From Zymoseptoria tritici IPO323 (Eukaryota > Ascomycota > Dothideomycetes > Mycosphaerellales > Mycosphaerellaceae), in assembly GCF_000219625.1 (NCBI RefSeq), contig NC_018218.1, forward strand, positions 1,984,001 to 2,048,000: DNA of 64,000 nucleotides. Reading direction: 5' to 3'. This document shows positions 10,705-21,269 of this stretch, one piece after another. Below the pieces are notes generated by a model that saw only the letters and a list, made by a program, of their open reading frames with translations, had not been told where the DNA came from and ran no database searches. Every line of letters begins with the position of its first letter. Positions within the stretch are counted from its first letter, which is position 1. The position numbers and the translations under genes are program-made.

Positions 10705-11430
10705 TTACTCCTCTTCGTAGTCGATGAGCCATTCAGAATTGATGGTCCCTGCAAGCGGTCGAATAACTGCTTCCAGCGCCTCCTTGCACGTCTTCCAATC
10801 CTTGAACTTGCCCTTCCAAACCATACGCGATGCTGTGGCTACAATGCAGAACACAGTGCCCGGATCCATTGTCTCTCCAGCAAACGGCCTATCACGGTCC
10901 GCGTGGAACATGTAATTGCACCACGACATGAGATTCTTCCAGTGAGCCTTGCCGATACATGTCGTTCTCACGTTTGACTTGCCAGGAGCCGGCTGTTCCT
11001 TTCTGTATGCGTGGACAAACCACCGTTCGACCATCCTGAAGTCGCAATCCTGTATACGCGTATGGAACTTGTTCTGGCGGTACCACATGTCTCTCGTTTC
11101 TTCCCTGATTTTGCGGCAGGTCGACAGCAGCGCAGGCTCGCGAAGAGCCTTGGTAATCTCGATGTTTCTGTTCGCAAGAAGAACGTCCTCGTATATGCGG
11201 TTCCTCAGCTCTGCGCAAATTGTCAAGAGGCTGGAAGGCTCATGCCAGATGCTTTCTGGCCATGGTGTCGCTTCTGTGGGTTTGTGGGTATTACTCCTAG
11301 TGGACTCCGGCGCTTTGGGTTCTGTGGGAATCACGTGCGCGACAGCCGTGGAAGACGCTTTTTGGTGTGCGGAAAGGTGGTTGCGTGTGGGAAGGCACTT
11401 CTTTTCTCTGCATTTTGCCGCGCCTGCCAT
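10705..11430 (-). CDS. LRNRIY-motif family protein, intact single-exon copy
   Basis: A 241-residue open frame from the ATG at 11430. The core runs LLTICAELRNRIYEDVLLA (about residues 67-85), LLSTCRKIREETRDMWYRQNKF, RMVERWFVHAYRKE, GKAHWKNLMSWCNYMF and ends RPLAGTINSEWLIDYEEE. The N-terminal 60 residues are low complexity and unlike the other copies. No signal peptide or membrane segment is visible. It is the best-preserved member of the local family and the reference for the other four. The motif style is that of 2EXR/F-box-like fungal orphans; no biochemical function can be stated. Confidence 0.75.
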   Translation of the reverse strand: MAGAAKCREKKCLPTRNHLSAHQKASSTAVAHVIPTEPKAPESTRSNTHKPTEATPWPESIWHEPSSLLTICAELRNRIYEDVLLANRNIEITKALREPALLSTCRKIREETRDMWYRQNKFHTRIQDCDFRMVERWFVHAYRKEQPAPGKSNVRTTCIGKAHWKNLMSWCNYMFHADRDRPFAGETMDPGTVFCIVATASRMVWKGKFKDWKTCKEALEAVIRPLAGTINSEWLIDYEEE

Positions 11431-11686
11431 TGCTCAGGATTCGTGGTTGGTCGAGTTCAGAGGCTGGTGTATGTTTCATGTCAAGGGAAGCGCAAGAAAG
11501 ACATGGAAGGCTGTGCACATGTGCTGCCTGCATTTGATCACGCCAAGCCGGAGCAACTGGAAGTGAATCAGTAGAATTGCGTGTCAGATGCAACGATATT
11601 TGTCGTTGGACTTCTGCTGCGTGGTTTGAGCAGGTGAAGCGAAGTTGAAAGTCGTCAGCGCATCACATGTATCCCAACCAACACCA

Positions 11687-12960
11687 TCAAGCCGAGACCA
11701 CCGAGCCCGAGGATGCAATACTATCAGTGGACTTTGTTGCCCTCGCTTCATCCGAATCTTTATTGCCTGCAACAACTCGATCACACCAAGAGCAAAAGCT
11801 GCGATTCGCGCCGCTTTGCTCTCGGCCAAGGAACTTCTCGCTCACTCGCTCGTCCTCGTACTCCTTTACAATCGCTCCGACTGGCACAAGCTTCTTGACT
11901 TTAGTCTTGATCTTGCCACCGATCCCGACCATCTCCTGCGTGGAGTAGCTGCCGCCATTCCAGTGTCGTCCCTGGATCTCGGCTTTGGCTGTCTCAGCTT
12001 GAAGCGCTGCGAGCTCTGCCGCATCGCACTCGACGTCCTTTTGCACGAGCGTCGAGGCTAGGCAGTCTCGGGTACGACCACATTGGACGCCTTCGTTGCC
12101 TTCACCTAGTCCAGCACCCATACCTCCGCAGGTGGAGTACCGAGTGCGCCAGGTCCAGCCGCGCATATAGGTCGTATCGTCGACTCGCATGGTCTGACTG
12201 CACGGTTGACAGATCCAGACGGCTTCGTGGCAGGTACAGGGTGGTCGAGCATAGGATCGGTACTCGACTTCGTCGTCACTGATGCTGGTAAGTCTTGGAA
12301 GCGAGAGCTGTCATAATAGCACTTACTAAGTCCCTGCGTCCAGCACAAGACGCTTGACGGTGGTCAACTTCTCCAACGGCGCCTTCATACATGTCCGACA
12401 GAGCCGTCGGTGGCGGAGTTTGAGAAGTGACAGCGGAGGTGCCTTCAAAACGCAATTCTGTTCATTGCGTGAGTTTGGACCACTGTCGTGCAAAGACTAC
12501 TTCCCAGGCTTACTCTGCAAATAACCACGCCGCATTTCCGGCAATCTCCCACCATGTCGGTAGCGCAGGCGCCTACTTTGCCACTGCTGATACGCCCAAT
12601 CGTCACATCGGTTCTTCCGTGCGAATTCCAGGCATCACGACTCGCATTCAAAGCATCTGCCAGACGTTTCCCCGGAGTTACATTCTGGTTACTGCAGCGG
12701 AGGGTCTGTGATATGAGGATCGACCGGTGCTGAAGCAGGTCCTCACGAGCTTGACGACACGTTCGAGCCAGCTCGGACAATGTGTTGAGGTCCAGGTATT
12801 TCGTCAGATTCGAGACCACGCTGCCGCTGGTCAGATGATTGTCGCGGTAGAAGCTCGGGCGAGATAAATTGCGACAAGGCTTGGAGCGTGATGGAGTGCA
12901 GTCAAAAGAAGCAGATATGTACTAATGTATTACAGGACATTGCAGACTTACGGGTAGCAT
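11687..12960 (-). CDS. F-box protein with Cys-rich zinc-binding-like C-terminal region
   Basis: Four exons are proposed: 12960-12952, 12879-12514, 12457-12327 and 12278-11687, with introns of 72, 56 and 48 nt whose donors start GTAAG. They give 365 residues. The first tiny exon is the least certain part. An F-box-like helix (VVSNLTKYLDLNTLSELARTCR) opens the protein. A run of Cys pairs follows: CRKCGVVICRNC, LCRTC, PCTCHEAVWICQPC, STCGGMG, QCGRTRDCL and finally FCSWC, as expected of a structural zinc-binding region. This architecture is common among uncharacterised Dothideomycete F-box proteins, presumably substrate adaptors of SCF ubiquitin ligases; the substrate is unknown. Confidence 0.78.
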
Positions 12961-13689
12961 GACAGCGCAGCCGTGAACAGGTTCAGGTTCAGGTTCGGCC
13001 TATTGGCATCCACAGTTGTGAGTATGGCATCATGGACCTGGAGATTGGGAGGTACATCTTCCGAGTCGGCATCGTCCTCCAAGCTCATCAGTCGAGCCAT
13101 TGGCGCGTTCCTGTGTTGGGCTCATCGGAGGTCGATCGCAGCGAGATGTGTTCAAGACCAGGGTGGTAATTGTCATTCTCTTGAGCGTGAAGTAGTGAGA
13201 CGTGAGGTCTTCTTCGGTGACGCACGTGAGGGGTGCGCAAAACTGGTGGGATGACCTCTTTGAAACTCGGTCGACGCAAAACCCACTTCACCTCACATCA
13301 ATGATCAACCTCATCGCGAGTAATGTTCACATCGCAAGTCTGGACTCTGCATGCATCTGTGCTGTGCAGCTGCGCAAACCGCTGCGTGACCGAAATCATC
13401 AAGTGCCGACTCTAGAGCCGGTGGCTATATATGCGGTGCCAGAGACCGCATCTGGAAGTGAACGCTCCCTCAAAAGTGGTTCCGTTACGAGTCAGGTTTG
13501 GCAGATCAGCTTTCAAGTCCCTTTATTCTAATCGGCACTCGCCTTGCCACCAGGTCAGTGATCTCTAGTCAGCAGCGTTTATTGATCAAAATGGTTGGGC
13601 TGGGCAATTTGTGTTGGAGCCGGGTGGTATGATGAGGTATGTGGCATCCCGTCGACTGCGAACAAGCCAATGTCGCACCAGGGGATGAG
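12961..13689. other. Intergenic, no gene seen
   Basis: Divergent spacer between the F-box gene and the secreted beta-propeller gene. Open frames are short and unconvincing. Confidence 0.5.
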
Positions 13690-13697
13690 TATAAAAC
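13690..13697 (+). promoter_or_regulatory. TATA-like box of the secreted protein gene
   Basis: The sequence TATAAAAC lies 77 bp upstream of the ATG at 13767, a usual TATA distance for a fungal gene with a short leader. Not tested. Confidence 0.45.
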
Positions 13698-13766
13698 GAC
13701 GTCGAGGTCGCGACTCAGAAGGAATGATCGAGCAACGACTCAACGCGCATCGCAGACAGCTTTAAG

Positions 13767-14798
13767 ATGAAACTTCCCTACTTTGCCCCTCTGGCTTCCA
13801 TGTGGGCCACGACACTCGCCGTGCAGCCATGTGCCAAGACGGACAACCAAAAAGTATCGACGGTCTATCATTTTCCAAACGGTTCCTGGGTCGAGAACTT
13901 GGCGATTAGATCGAATGGCAAGATCCTGGTGACGCTGCTATCCTCACCAGAAGTCTGGCAGATTGACCCAGCCAACCCGGGCTCAGCAGAGCTCATCTAT
14001 CGGTTTCCGCATGCACTCAGTGCTCTAGGAATAGCTGAAGTCTATCCGGATGTATTCGCCGTCGCAATCGGAAACATCAGCTTGTCTGCAATGGCTTCTG
14101 AGCCAGGCTCTTATAGCGCATGGTCAATCGACCTGTCGCGACGCAAGCATGGCAAGGATGACAAGCAGGTAACAAAGATCACCGACCTATCCCAGGCAGC
14201 ATTTCTGAATGGCATGTCCATTCTTCCAGGAAAGCCAAGCTCGGTCCTCCTGGCAGACTCAGCGCAAGGTCTCATACACCAGTTGGATACAAAATCCGGT
14301 GCTTGGAAAGTGTGGCTTGACGATGCGGCTCTCAAGCCCAATGCTTCGGTCCCGATCAAATCCGGCATCAACGGCCTGAAAGCGTATAATGGGCACGTGT
14401 ACTTCACGAACACATTCTCCCGTCCTTGCATTGCACGTCTTCCGATCAACCGAGCAGGTGATCCTTCTGGCCCCGTGGAGACCATCGTGGGGAACCCGAC
14501 ATTCGGGGTCAACATTGGCGATCATGCCGATGACATCGCACACCATAGTCATGGCAACATCTGGCTTGCAACGGATCTTTCACACTCGATTGTGAAAGTC
14601 TCGCCAGGCGGGAATGCGAGTGTCGAGGATAGTGGAACGAACGATCCAATCGTTGCAGGTGTGACGGCTCTTGCATTTGCTCGAACGAGCAGAGATCGAG
14701 GTACATTGTACGCGACGACTAATGGTGGCTTCGCATATCCTGTTGGTCGTCGAGTCGGTGGTGAGATGCTTGCGATCCCTGCTGTGGGGAAGTCATAG
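13767..14798 (+). CDS. Secreted six-bladed beta-propeller protein (SMP-30 / hetero-Diels-Alderase-like)
   Basis: A single exon of 343 residues. The N-terminus MKLPYFAPLASMWATTLAVQ is a typical signal peptide, probably cleaved near residue 19. The body carries recurring blade-like segments such as VYHFPNGSWVENLAIRSNGKILVT, SGINGLKAYNGHVYFTNT, HSHGNIWLATDLSHSIVKVSPGG and RGTLYATTNGGF. FPNG(S/T)WVEN near residue 36 is characteristic of fungal secreted TolB/SMP-30-like propellers, some of which are annotated as hetero-Diels-Alderases in terpenoid pathways. No biosynthetic cluster genes surround it here, so a catalytic role is not inferred. The ATG sits shortly after a TATA-like box. Confidence 0.82.
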   Translation: MKLPYFAPLASMWATTLAVQPCAKTDNQKVSTVYHFPNGSWVENLAIRSNGKILVTLLSSPEVWQIDPANPGSAELIYRFPHALSALGIAEVYPDVFAVAIGNISLSAMASEPGSYSAWSIDLSRRKHGKDDKQVTKITDLSQAAFLNGMSILPGKPSSVLLADSAQGLIHQLDTKSGAWKVWLDDAALKPNASVPIKSGINGLKAYNGHVYFTNTFSRPCIARLPINRAGDPSGPVETIVGNPTFGVNIGDHADDIAHHSHGNIWLATDLSHSIVKVSPGGNASVEDSGTNDPIVAGVTALAFARTSRDRGTLYATTNGGFAYPVGRRVGGEMLAIPAVGKS

Positions 14799-16391
14799 AA
14801 GGCGATCATATAGCATGTCTGATGGTTCAAGCTTTCATGCGTCCGTCAAAGTATTGCATCACTTGTCGGATCTACGGCTGTCTCACCGTTCTCCTCTTGA
14901 TCCGCAATGTTGGCCTCGAACACGATAGTTCTGCACCCGGATGATCTCAACATAGGGAGTTGATACGCAAAGATGGGTAAGAGCCGAGGCCGATCATGGC
15001 GAAATAAGCAGTCACCGCCCAGTTTATACTATTCCAAACTTGCAGTAGCGCTGCGTCGACGAAAGCTTCGTAAAAGATTGGTGTTGTGAGAAGCAGACGT
15101 TGAGGAATGTGCGGCTCTCCAATGCGCATTTTGCTCAGACTGGCGCATTCGCCAAAGAGCTGCGTGGTCTGACCAAGCCGGAGAGAGTGGCACGATAGAC
15201 GAAGATCCGAGATCGCTCTCGAAGACTCCAAGCCGGAATCGGGAAGCCAGAAACCGTAGCCGTGGTACCTTTGCACTGCGACTGTTAGCTCCGTGTGGCT
15301 TTCCCACCACGTGGAATTCGTACCCTGGCCCCGGCGCTACACTTCGGATGAATCAATGGCCGAGCAAAGAGCCATTTTCGCTGGCCAAACGCGCGTCGAC
15401 GAAGTCTTTGCTCATACGCCGTTGCTCACTTGCTCCTTGAGGTTCCACCAGGGGTCGTTTCGAGCAGGAGGAGACGAGAAGACCGTCGGAGGGTGAGACA
15501 AACCTCCGTGGTTCTGCCGCTGGCGCGGTCGGCTCCATCAGGGCAGTGCCCGCAGCGACGATCCCTGGTTGTTATTGGCTCTGGGTAGTTCTAGATCAAG
15601 AAATTTAGTCTGAGAAGGGCAAAGGAAGAACTTCGTTACTCGTGATGATTGATGAATCATATCGCACCTGCAGCTTGCAGCTTGTCCGCCGACGTGGAGG
15701 CGTGATGACGAGACCGACCTGGGGGACCTGGCAGCTGAGCGATCTCATGACTCGATTTTTGAGCCGGTCAGGAAGAACACTTTTTCTGATTCGCCTGAAA
15801 GTCCGCATTTCCCAGGAGGAATTGACTCCTTGACTGCGACCATGAGTGGTGGGTATTTCCATCTGGCGGTCGTGTCTTTGTATCCGTTCTCCCGCGAATG
15901 GTTCATCCAAAAAAGGGCGGGCCGGTCTCTTGGAGGGATCCGCGGCAGCACGATCCTTCGTTAGCTCTTCTCCAAGGAGCCCCGAGAACAGCTCGAGACA
16001 CTAAGCAGCGCTAACAGCAATGCTTTCCCCACGAGTCCGTCCACTGTCCTACTATTGATTGTCGTAGTTCGCTGTGTCGAGAGGGCGGGCGGTGCCCACT
16101 CCAGCGATGAGAGAGCCGGATGCCAAGATTTGCCAGTGCACCGCCAGAACGAGTGGTAGTTCTATCGAATCGACCACACTAGTTCTAGTCCTACTGGCAA
16201 CCTGCCGCCAGCCGTCCGCCGTACCGGTTCCATCCATCACCCACTGCCGGTCGGATTTCAGGGAATAGGGATGTTTCCTGTCGAGGTGACGGTGTCGTTG
16301 TCAGCCGCCATGCCGCAGGATGCCGCCGTGGAAAGACCCGTGCTTCCAGTGCACAGTACCGTAGTAAGGTTGTTCTCGCGTATGAGCTCAC
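14799..16391. other. Long intergenic stretch, no gene recognised
   Basis: Only short open frames on both strands, such as minus 14947-15276, which has no recognisable motif or start context. No terminal repeats were seen. Confidence 0.45.
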
Positions 16392-16434
16392 GGGGTAGGG
16401 TAGGGTAGGGTAGGTCCAGTCCTGAAGGACTGGA
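16392..16434. repeat. GGGTA pentanucleotide run followed by an 8-bp perfect hairpin
   Basis: Four GGGTA units (16393-16412) plus flanking G residues form four consecutive runs of three or more G separated by TA, a strict G-quadruplex pattern. Immediately after it, TCCAGTCC (16415-16422) and GGACTGGA (16427-16434) pair perfectly around a TGAA loop. The repeat resembles but is not the canonical TTAGGG telomere unit. Confidence 0.7.
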
Positions 16435-16588
16435 GCGCAAAGTCAACACACCCACCTGCCTTATTACCTTAAGTCATTTTGCTTCCGACCTTGCCTAAGT
16501 CCACTCCATCCTTTCCGCAATCGACCCCCACGACGTCAACGAACACTGCACTCCGTGCGCCGCTACCGCACACCGCATATCGCATCGA

Positions 16589-16897
16589 CTAGTTCGCCAT
16601 CGCCTCCAGGGATCTTTCACCAAGGCCCATCTCCAGCATTGTTTCATCGGCACCGCTCGTGTCGGCGTACACATCTTACTTCTCCGAAGCCTCCTCCAAA
16701 CGGAGTAACTTTCTGACTCGGCGTGCGTCTTTAGCCTGCGTGCTCTTCGGCAGTCGCGCAGGGTCGAGATTGTACCTGGTCGTCTCCAAACGCCTAATCT
16801 CAGCATATCGAACGGCCGATCGATCTTTGCAGTCATTCCAGAGATACGCCACGCGGAGCTGCCCATCCATCGCTTTACTACTTATCAGTGGGAGCAT
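16589..16897 (-). pseudogene. Small unrecognised ORF with one in-frame stop
   Basis: ATG at 16897 (or the second at 16870) opens 73 codons rich in Arg, Lys and Leu (RYAEIRRLETTRYNLDPARL, KDARRVRKLLRLEEASEK) that look like a charged helical protein. TAA ends it at 16676-16678. The same frame continues for 28 further codons (DVYADTSGADETMLEMGLGE) to a TAG at 16589-16591, and that tail is protein-like too. Either the gene is broken by one stop (for example CAA to TAA) or the true gene ends at the first stop. The preceding ACTGATAAGTAGTAAAG suggests an intron end just before codon 10. No family recognised. Confidence 0.35.
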
Positions 16898-16964
16898 GCC
16901 AACGTGGGGTGACTCGGCGTTTGTCTTTTCGCCTGATCGCGAGTCTCGACTTTATTAGCCGACA

Positions 16965-19072
16965 ATGCAGTACCACATGACCGACCAAGCGGCAAACGAA
17001 CAGAACAAACAGACACCCAACGACAATGCTCCTCACGAGCAACGACACCTTTCCAACGCTACAGATGGCTCTGCATCCGCCGGAACTCAAAGGACTTCCT
17101 CGCTGGAAAGGATGGAGACGAATCGCTCCATGACACCTACAGATGGCTCTAGTACTGGATCTATCAAGTACACACGCACGGGGCGGGTCAGCAAGGCCGC
17201 CAAAGGCCAGCGCATCCATCACTGCGACGAGTGCGGCAAGGTCAGTGCTGCATTCCGTGCTTGAAGACGATTTACTGATCCCTGACAGACGTACACGCGC
17301 GCAGAACATCTCAGGTAAGCTTCCTGCAGAGCCAAACGAAGCAACACAGTTTCCTGGCTAACACTGTATACAGGCGTCATCAGCAGAACCACAAGCCTGG
17401 CGCCTTCCCTTGCGACGTAGAAGGTTGTGGCCGGTCATTCTATCGCGAGGATCTCCTCACGAGGCACAAGATTCGACAGTATGGTCATGTGGCATCACCA
17501 ACCAGCGCAACGTTATGCTGACAACATGCAAGCAACGATCCTTTGAATCCTCCAAGCCGAAGACAATCTCAAGCAAGTCAGAGCTCGAACCCTAACATGG
17601 GCGGTCCTGCGCCATCGCCAGCACAAGCGTCCGGGCCTGGCTTCGTGCCGGCCACGATGGCATTCGACCCCAACCTCACTTCTTCGTACACATCCTCGGG
17701 CCCTTCAGATGGCAATTCGCAACAGCACAGCACTTCGCCGAGGTACGTAGGAACTACCGAACGTTCGATACCATCCATCTCGAGCCTCCTGCGCCCTGGA
17801 TCCGCGGAGGGAGCATGACCGAAGGAGGATCGATTCACGTCAACGACTGAACGGGACTATCTATCGCTCAATGATCGGTGCTCGCAAGTGAAGAGGATGG
17901 GAAGCTGATCTGTCGATTTTCAGGCCACCGAAAAGGCTTCCAGTCCCGCCGAATGAGTTGGTTGGGGGACTACCGGTCGAGGCTGGTGGACATTCGGTAT
18001 TTGAACGACTTGACTCCTGGGATGGATCTTTCCGCGCATCACCTCTTGTGTACGACCATGATTACGACGACCACGACGACTACGACTCTCCCAACGACAC
18101 GCACGCCCCAGCACACGCTACACGACATGTGCTACGACAACGGCTCACGCTACATAGCATCGACTCCAATCATCACCTGCATCGCCTGATGCCGCGGATG
18201 CTCAGTCCGCCTGCTTCAGTGTCAGAGCGAGCTTTACGGTCACAGGCATATAGCGCATCATGCGGTCGGCGCAGTCTACCACGGGTTGACAGCAGGGATA
18301 CGCCATCGATGGATAATCTATCAGACAACTTGCCTAGGACGTGCGATGCCGATCGAAATTCACGGGAGCGGAAGAAGCTGTTCGAGCCTGAATGTCTTTC
18401 GAAGACTGGTCTTGTGACTCTTGTCTCCGAAGTCAGGAGAAGAGCTCACGAGCAGAGTTGTTTGATTGCGTATTGGAGCCGGATACACGACATCATTCCA
18501 GTGCTCCACATGCCAAGTTTCCGATTCCACCGCGCATCACCTTTGCTCCGCGCTGCGATAATGGCACTAGGCGAGCAGGCCATCGGAGCGAGTGGAAACA
18601 GGTCTAGGGCGGATCGCCTGCATGAGAGATGCCTCAGAGTTCTTCACCAGGTATGTGACGGATTCACATTGCGCAGACGATAACGCTGACTGTAGTGTTA
18701 AAGCGCACGCCCCAGCGATTACACACGTATCGATCGGACGACATTCAAGCCATGGTTCTGATTGAGTTCTATGCGAGACTCTTTTCCGGCTGACGGCATC
18801 CAAGACTCGAACTATTTCGAAGACGTCAAGCCATCTTCCACGGCAGCATGCTTCGACTTCAAACGTCATGGTCTGACACGATTCCTTCAACTTGCAATCG
18901 ATTCAGAAGCGAGGAATCAAGCTTCGTTGAGAGGTCGACATTGCAGGAGCTGGGAGTGAAATGGACAACACGTTCGATGGAACGATCGAATGCTGGTGAA
19001 CCCTTCGTGGAAAGGGGCTGCCGATCGCATGCTGTATTCTGGTTTGCACGAGGCCCGCAGAACGGAACATGA
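16965..19072 (+). pseudogene. C2H2 zinc-finger / fungal-specific transcription factor, prematurely stopped
   Basis: Six exons: 16965-17240, 17289-17314, 17374-17478, 17533-17742, 17924-18650 and 18704 onward. Splicing assembles two C2H2 fingers, CDECGKTYTRAEHLRRHQQNH and CDVEGCGRSFYREDLLTRHKIRH, then a Ser/Pro-rich linker, and then a region like the fungal-specific regulatory domain (LVTLVSEVRRRAHEQ, IPVLHMPSFRF, SPLLRAAIMALGEQAIG). A TGA at 18791-18793 stops the frame after about 477 codons, in the middle of that domain (EFYARLFSG-stop-RHPRLELF). The frame is then open for 92 more codons to 19072. CGA to TGA would explain it. Sequence beyond 19072 could not be joined into a plausible C-terminus, so the gene looks decayed, though a truncated DNA-binding protein could be made. 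The 181-nt intron 17743-17923 is the least certain join. Confidence 0.65.
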
Positions 19073-19942
19073 TGCCTGAGGATGCCCTGCCTCGATCTTC
19101 TTTCCACCATTACGAGAAGGGGTTCGTGGGACATCACATGAAAGAGTTGTGGTGGCGATGGTTGTCATGTCCTGGTCAATGGTTGTCTGTGGCTCCATGT
19201 GGTATTCTGATGACTACGGGACCGTGGCAGCAGACATCGCCATCAACTCTGCATTCGATACACACGCAATAGCTATTTGCGATTGGGTGCCTGCCGCGCG
19301 AGAGATTGATAAGAAGCATATTCATGCTGTCCATGCGAGGACCCCTCGCAGTGCCTGGCTGAGGTTCCGAGTCGAGACGAAGTTGGACGTCAATTATGCA
19401 ACACATGAGCCAGGATCGGTGTTCGTTATCATGAGCAAGTCAGTTATGCAGAACCAGCGAATGCAGTAGTCACTCAAAGGTATCGACATGTCTCAATAGG
19501 CGTACGAACCGTGCAATTCTTTTTGATCGATAGCATCCATTGCGCCCGCCGAATGAATGACACGGATTCTGTCGGCGAGAAATCGATTCCGACGCCCTGT
19601 CCTACGCCACGACCGCTGTCGTGTGACACTTTGTCAAAGTGGCATTTGAAGTGCGATGAGACAGCGGAATTGCACGTGTTTTCAACCCCCAATTCACCTC
19701 ACCTTCTGAAAGTCTAAGGTACCCGTAGTCTTGGCACGGGGAGGGGCATTACCTTAGGTAATGACGTGAAACAGTCATCGTCGCCTTACACAATCCTCGC
19801 ACACCATTACCTTGCCCTTAGCAAGCTACAACAATCACGAGACAGCAATCGCCTCAGATCATACATCTTCCTCTACGAATCCACAGATCAAACACGCCGC
19901 ACCCTCCACGACTCACGTCTCTCTACACCACATACCGTCAAC
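19073..19942. other. Decayed tail of the transcription factor and MBF1 promoter
   Basis: Frames at 19069-19469 may be remains of the transcription factor C-terminus but no motif confirms this. From about 19700 the sequence is the upstream region of the MBF1 gene. Confidence 0.35.
19747..19763. promoter_or_regulatory. Palindrome CATTACCT-T-AGGTAATG upstream of MBF1
   Basis: Two perfect 8-base arms flank one base, 180 bp before the MBF1 start codon, and overlap a TGACGT core (19762-19767). A further CATTACCTT half-site follows near 19806. It could be a dimeric regulator site; no factor is identified. Confidence 0.35.
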
Positions 19943-20488
19943 ATGTCTGACGACTGGGAATCCACCACCAAGATCGGCAGCAAGGTCCGTGGACCTGGTG
20001 TCGCCACACGCGAGACCACGATCAAAGGCAAGAGTGCTCTGAACGCTGCGCAACGCAGCGGAGCCATCGTCGGCACGGAGAAGAAGTTCGCTACCGCCAA
20101 CGTAAGCCACCCCGCACCATCCTCACCATCTCGCCTCGTCAACCAACACTGACACTGCTCTTCCCTACAGACCGGCAGCAACCCCGAAGGCCAACGCCTC
20201 ACAAAAGTCGACCGCGCCGATGGCCCCGTCGCGACGAAAAAGGTCCCCGACGAAGTCGCCAAAGCCCTGCAGCAGGCTCGCACGAAGCTGAAGAACCAGA
20301 AGGGCGCCACGATGACGCAGAAGGATCTCGCGAACAAGGCCAACGTCGATGTCGCAGCGGTGGCGGCGCTCGAGCGCACGGGAGCGGATTTTCCAGCCAT
20401 GGACGTGGTGCTCAAGTTGCAGAAGGCGGCGAACGTCAGGCTTACGGGATCGAACATTGGAGATCCGATGCTTGGACCGAAGAAGTAG
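19943..20488 (+). CDS. MBF1: Multiprotein-bridging factor 1 (transcriptional coactivator)
   Basis: Bridges bZIP activators and TATA-binding protein. Exons 19943-20101 and 20171-20488 flank a 69-nt intron and give 158 residues, the usual size. The N-terminal MBF1 region begins [14 protein letters not shown], with [19 protein letters not shown] following. The C-terminal Cro/C1-type helix-turn-helix is visible as [37 protein letters not shown]. It ends [11 protein letters not shown], typical for the family. The ATG was chosen because homologues start at exactly this M-S-D-D-W. A 17-bp palindrome and a TGACGT core lie upstream. Confidence 0.96.
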
Positions 20489-21269
20489 ACCCTGAGGACA
20501 GGATATGAGGGAAGGAATGGATCTGCTTCTTTGCGACTTAGCGGATATGGAAATACCTGGGCATGCATTCATGATGGTTCGGGAGCTGCTGCCAAGCGGA
20601 GAGCTTCTGGTCTTGTGTTGCGAGGCTTCTGAAGCGCTGTCATTCTTTTGGAGCAGTGCAAATAAATGAGTACATCTCTGCCGTGTGAAGGTCCAATCCA
20701 GTCGTGTCTCCGCGCACAGCCCAAGGCCAAGTGTGTTGATGAAACTCAGTACAGCTCTGCCAGACTTCTTCGACGATGGGCCATCACAAGCAACAATTAC
20801 GATGAGACACCTCTCTGGATGACCTTCAGCCTAAATGAGGTCCATGTTCGAGGGAGGATACAAATTTCTAGCATTCGTGCGTGTATCATCTCCGGCTTTA
20901 CAAGTCATTGTTATGGAACCTATCTACAATTGGACAATCCACGATATATGCATAAGAGAAAAGGCTCGGTCTACCGAAAATCTGCTTTGCTGCATGAGAA
21001 AGTGAAGTAAGACTGCGCACAAAGAACAGGATATCTGCAGCGTCTTGGACTGAGAAAGCAAACGCCGCCGCCCGATGGTATACCTCCTCGTAATGCCTTC
21101 TTCCTGTGCCCTCGTAAAGATGCCCATCATGCTTCATGCCAAAATCATAGACTCTTCCGAAGATGTCATGCCAATTCCTTCCTAGCGATCGTATACATGC
21201 ACCGGTTCCTGCTGCCTCCTTTGCCGTACAACGTCTGCCGTGCAATCCTTCATGTCTACTTCATGTCGT
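20489..21269. other. Intergenic, no gene seen
   Basis: Convergent spacer between MBF1 and the TAPR1-like gene. The + frame at 20666-21010 has no coding character that I recognise. Confidence 0.5.

Noticed and set aside
14947..15276. Minus frame with hydrophobic segments
   Set aside because: Not long enough, no start context and no recognisable transporter motif.
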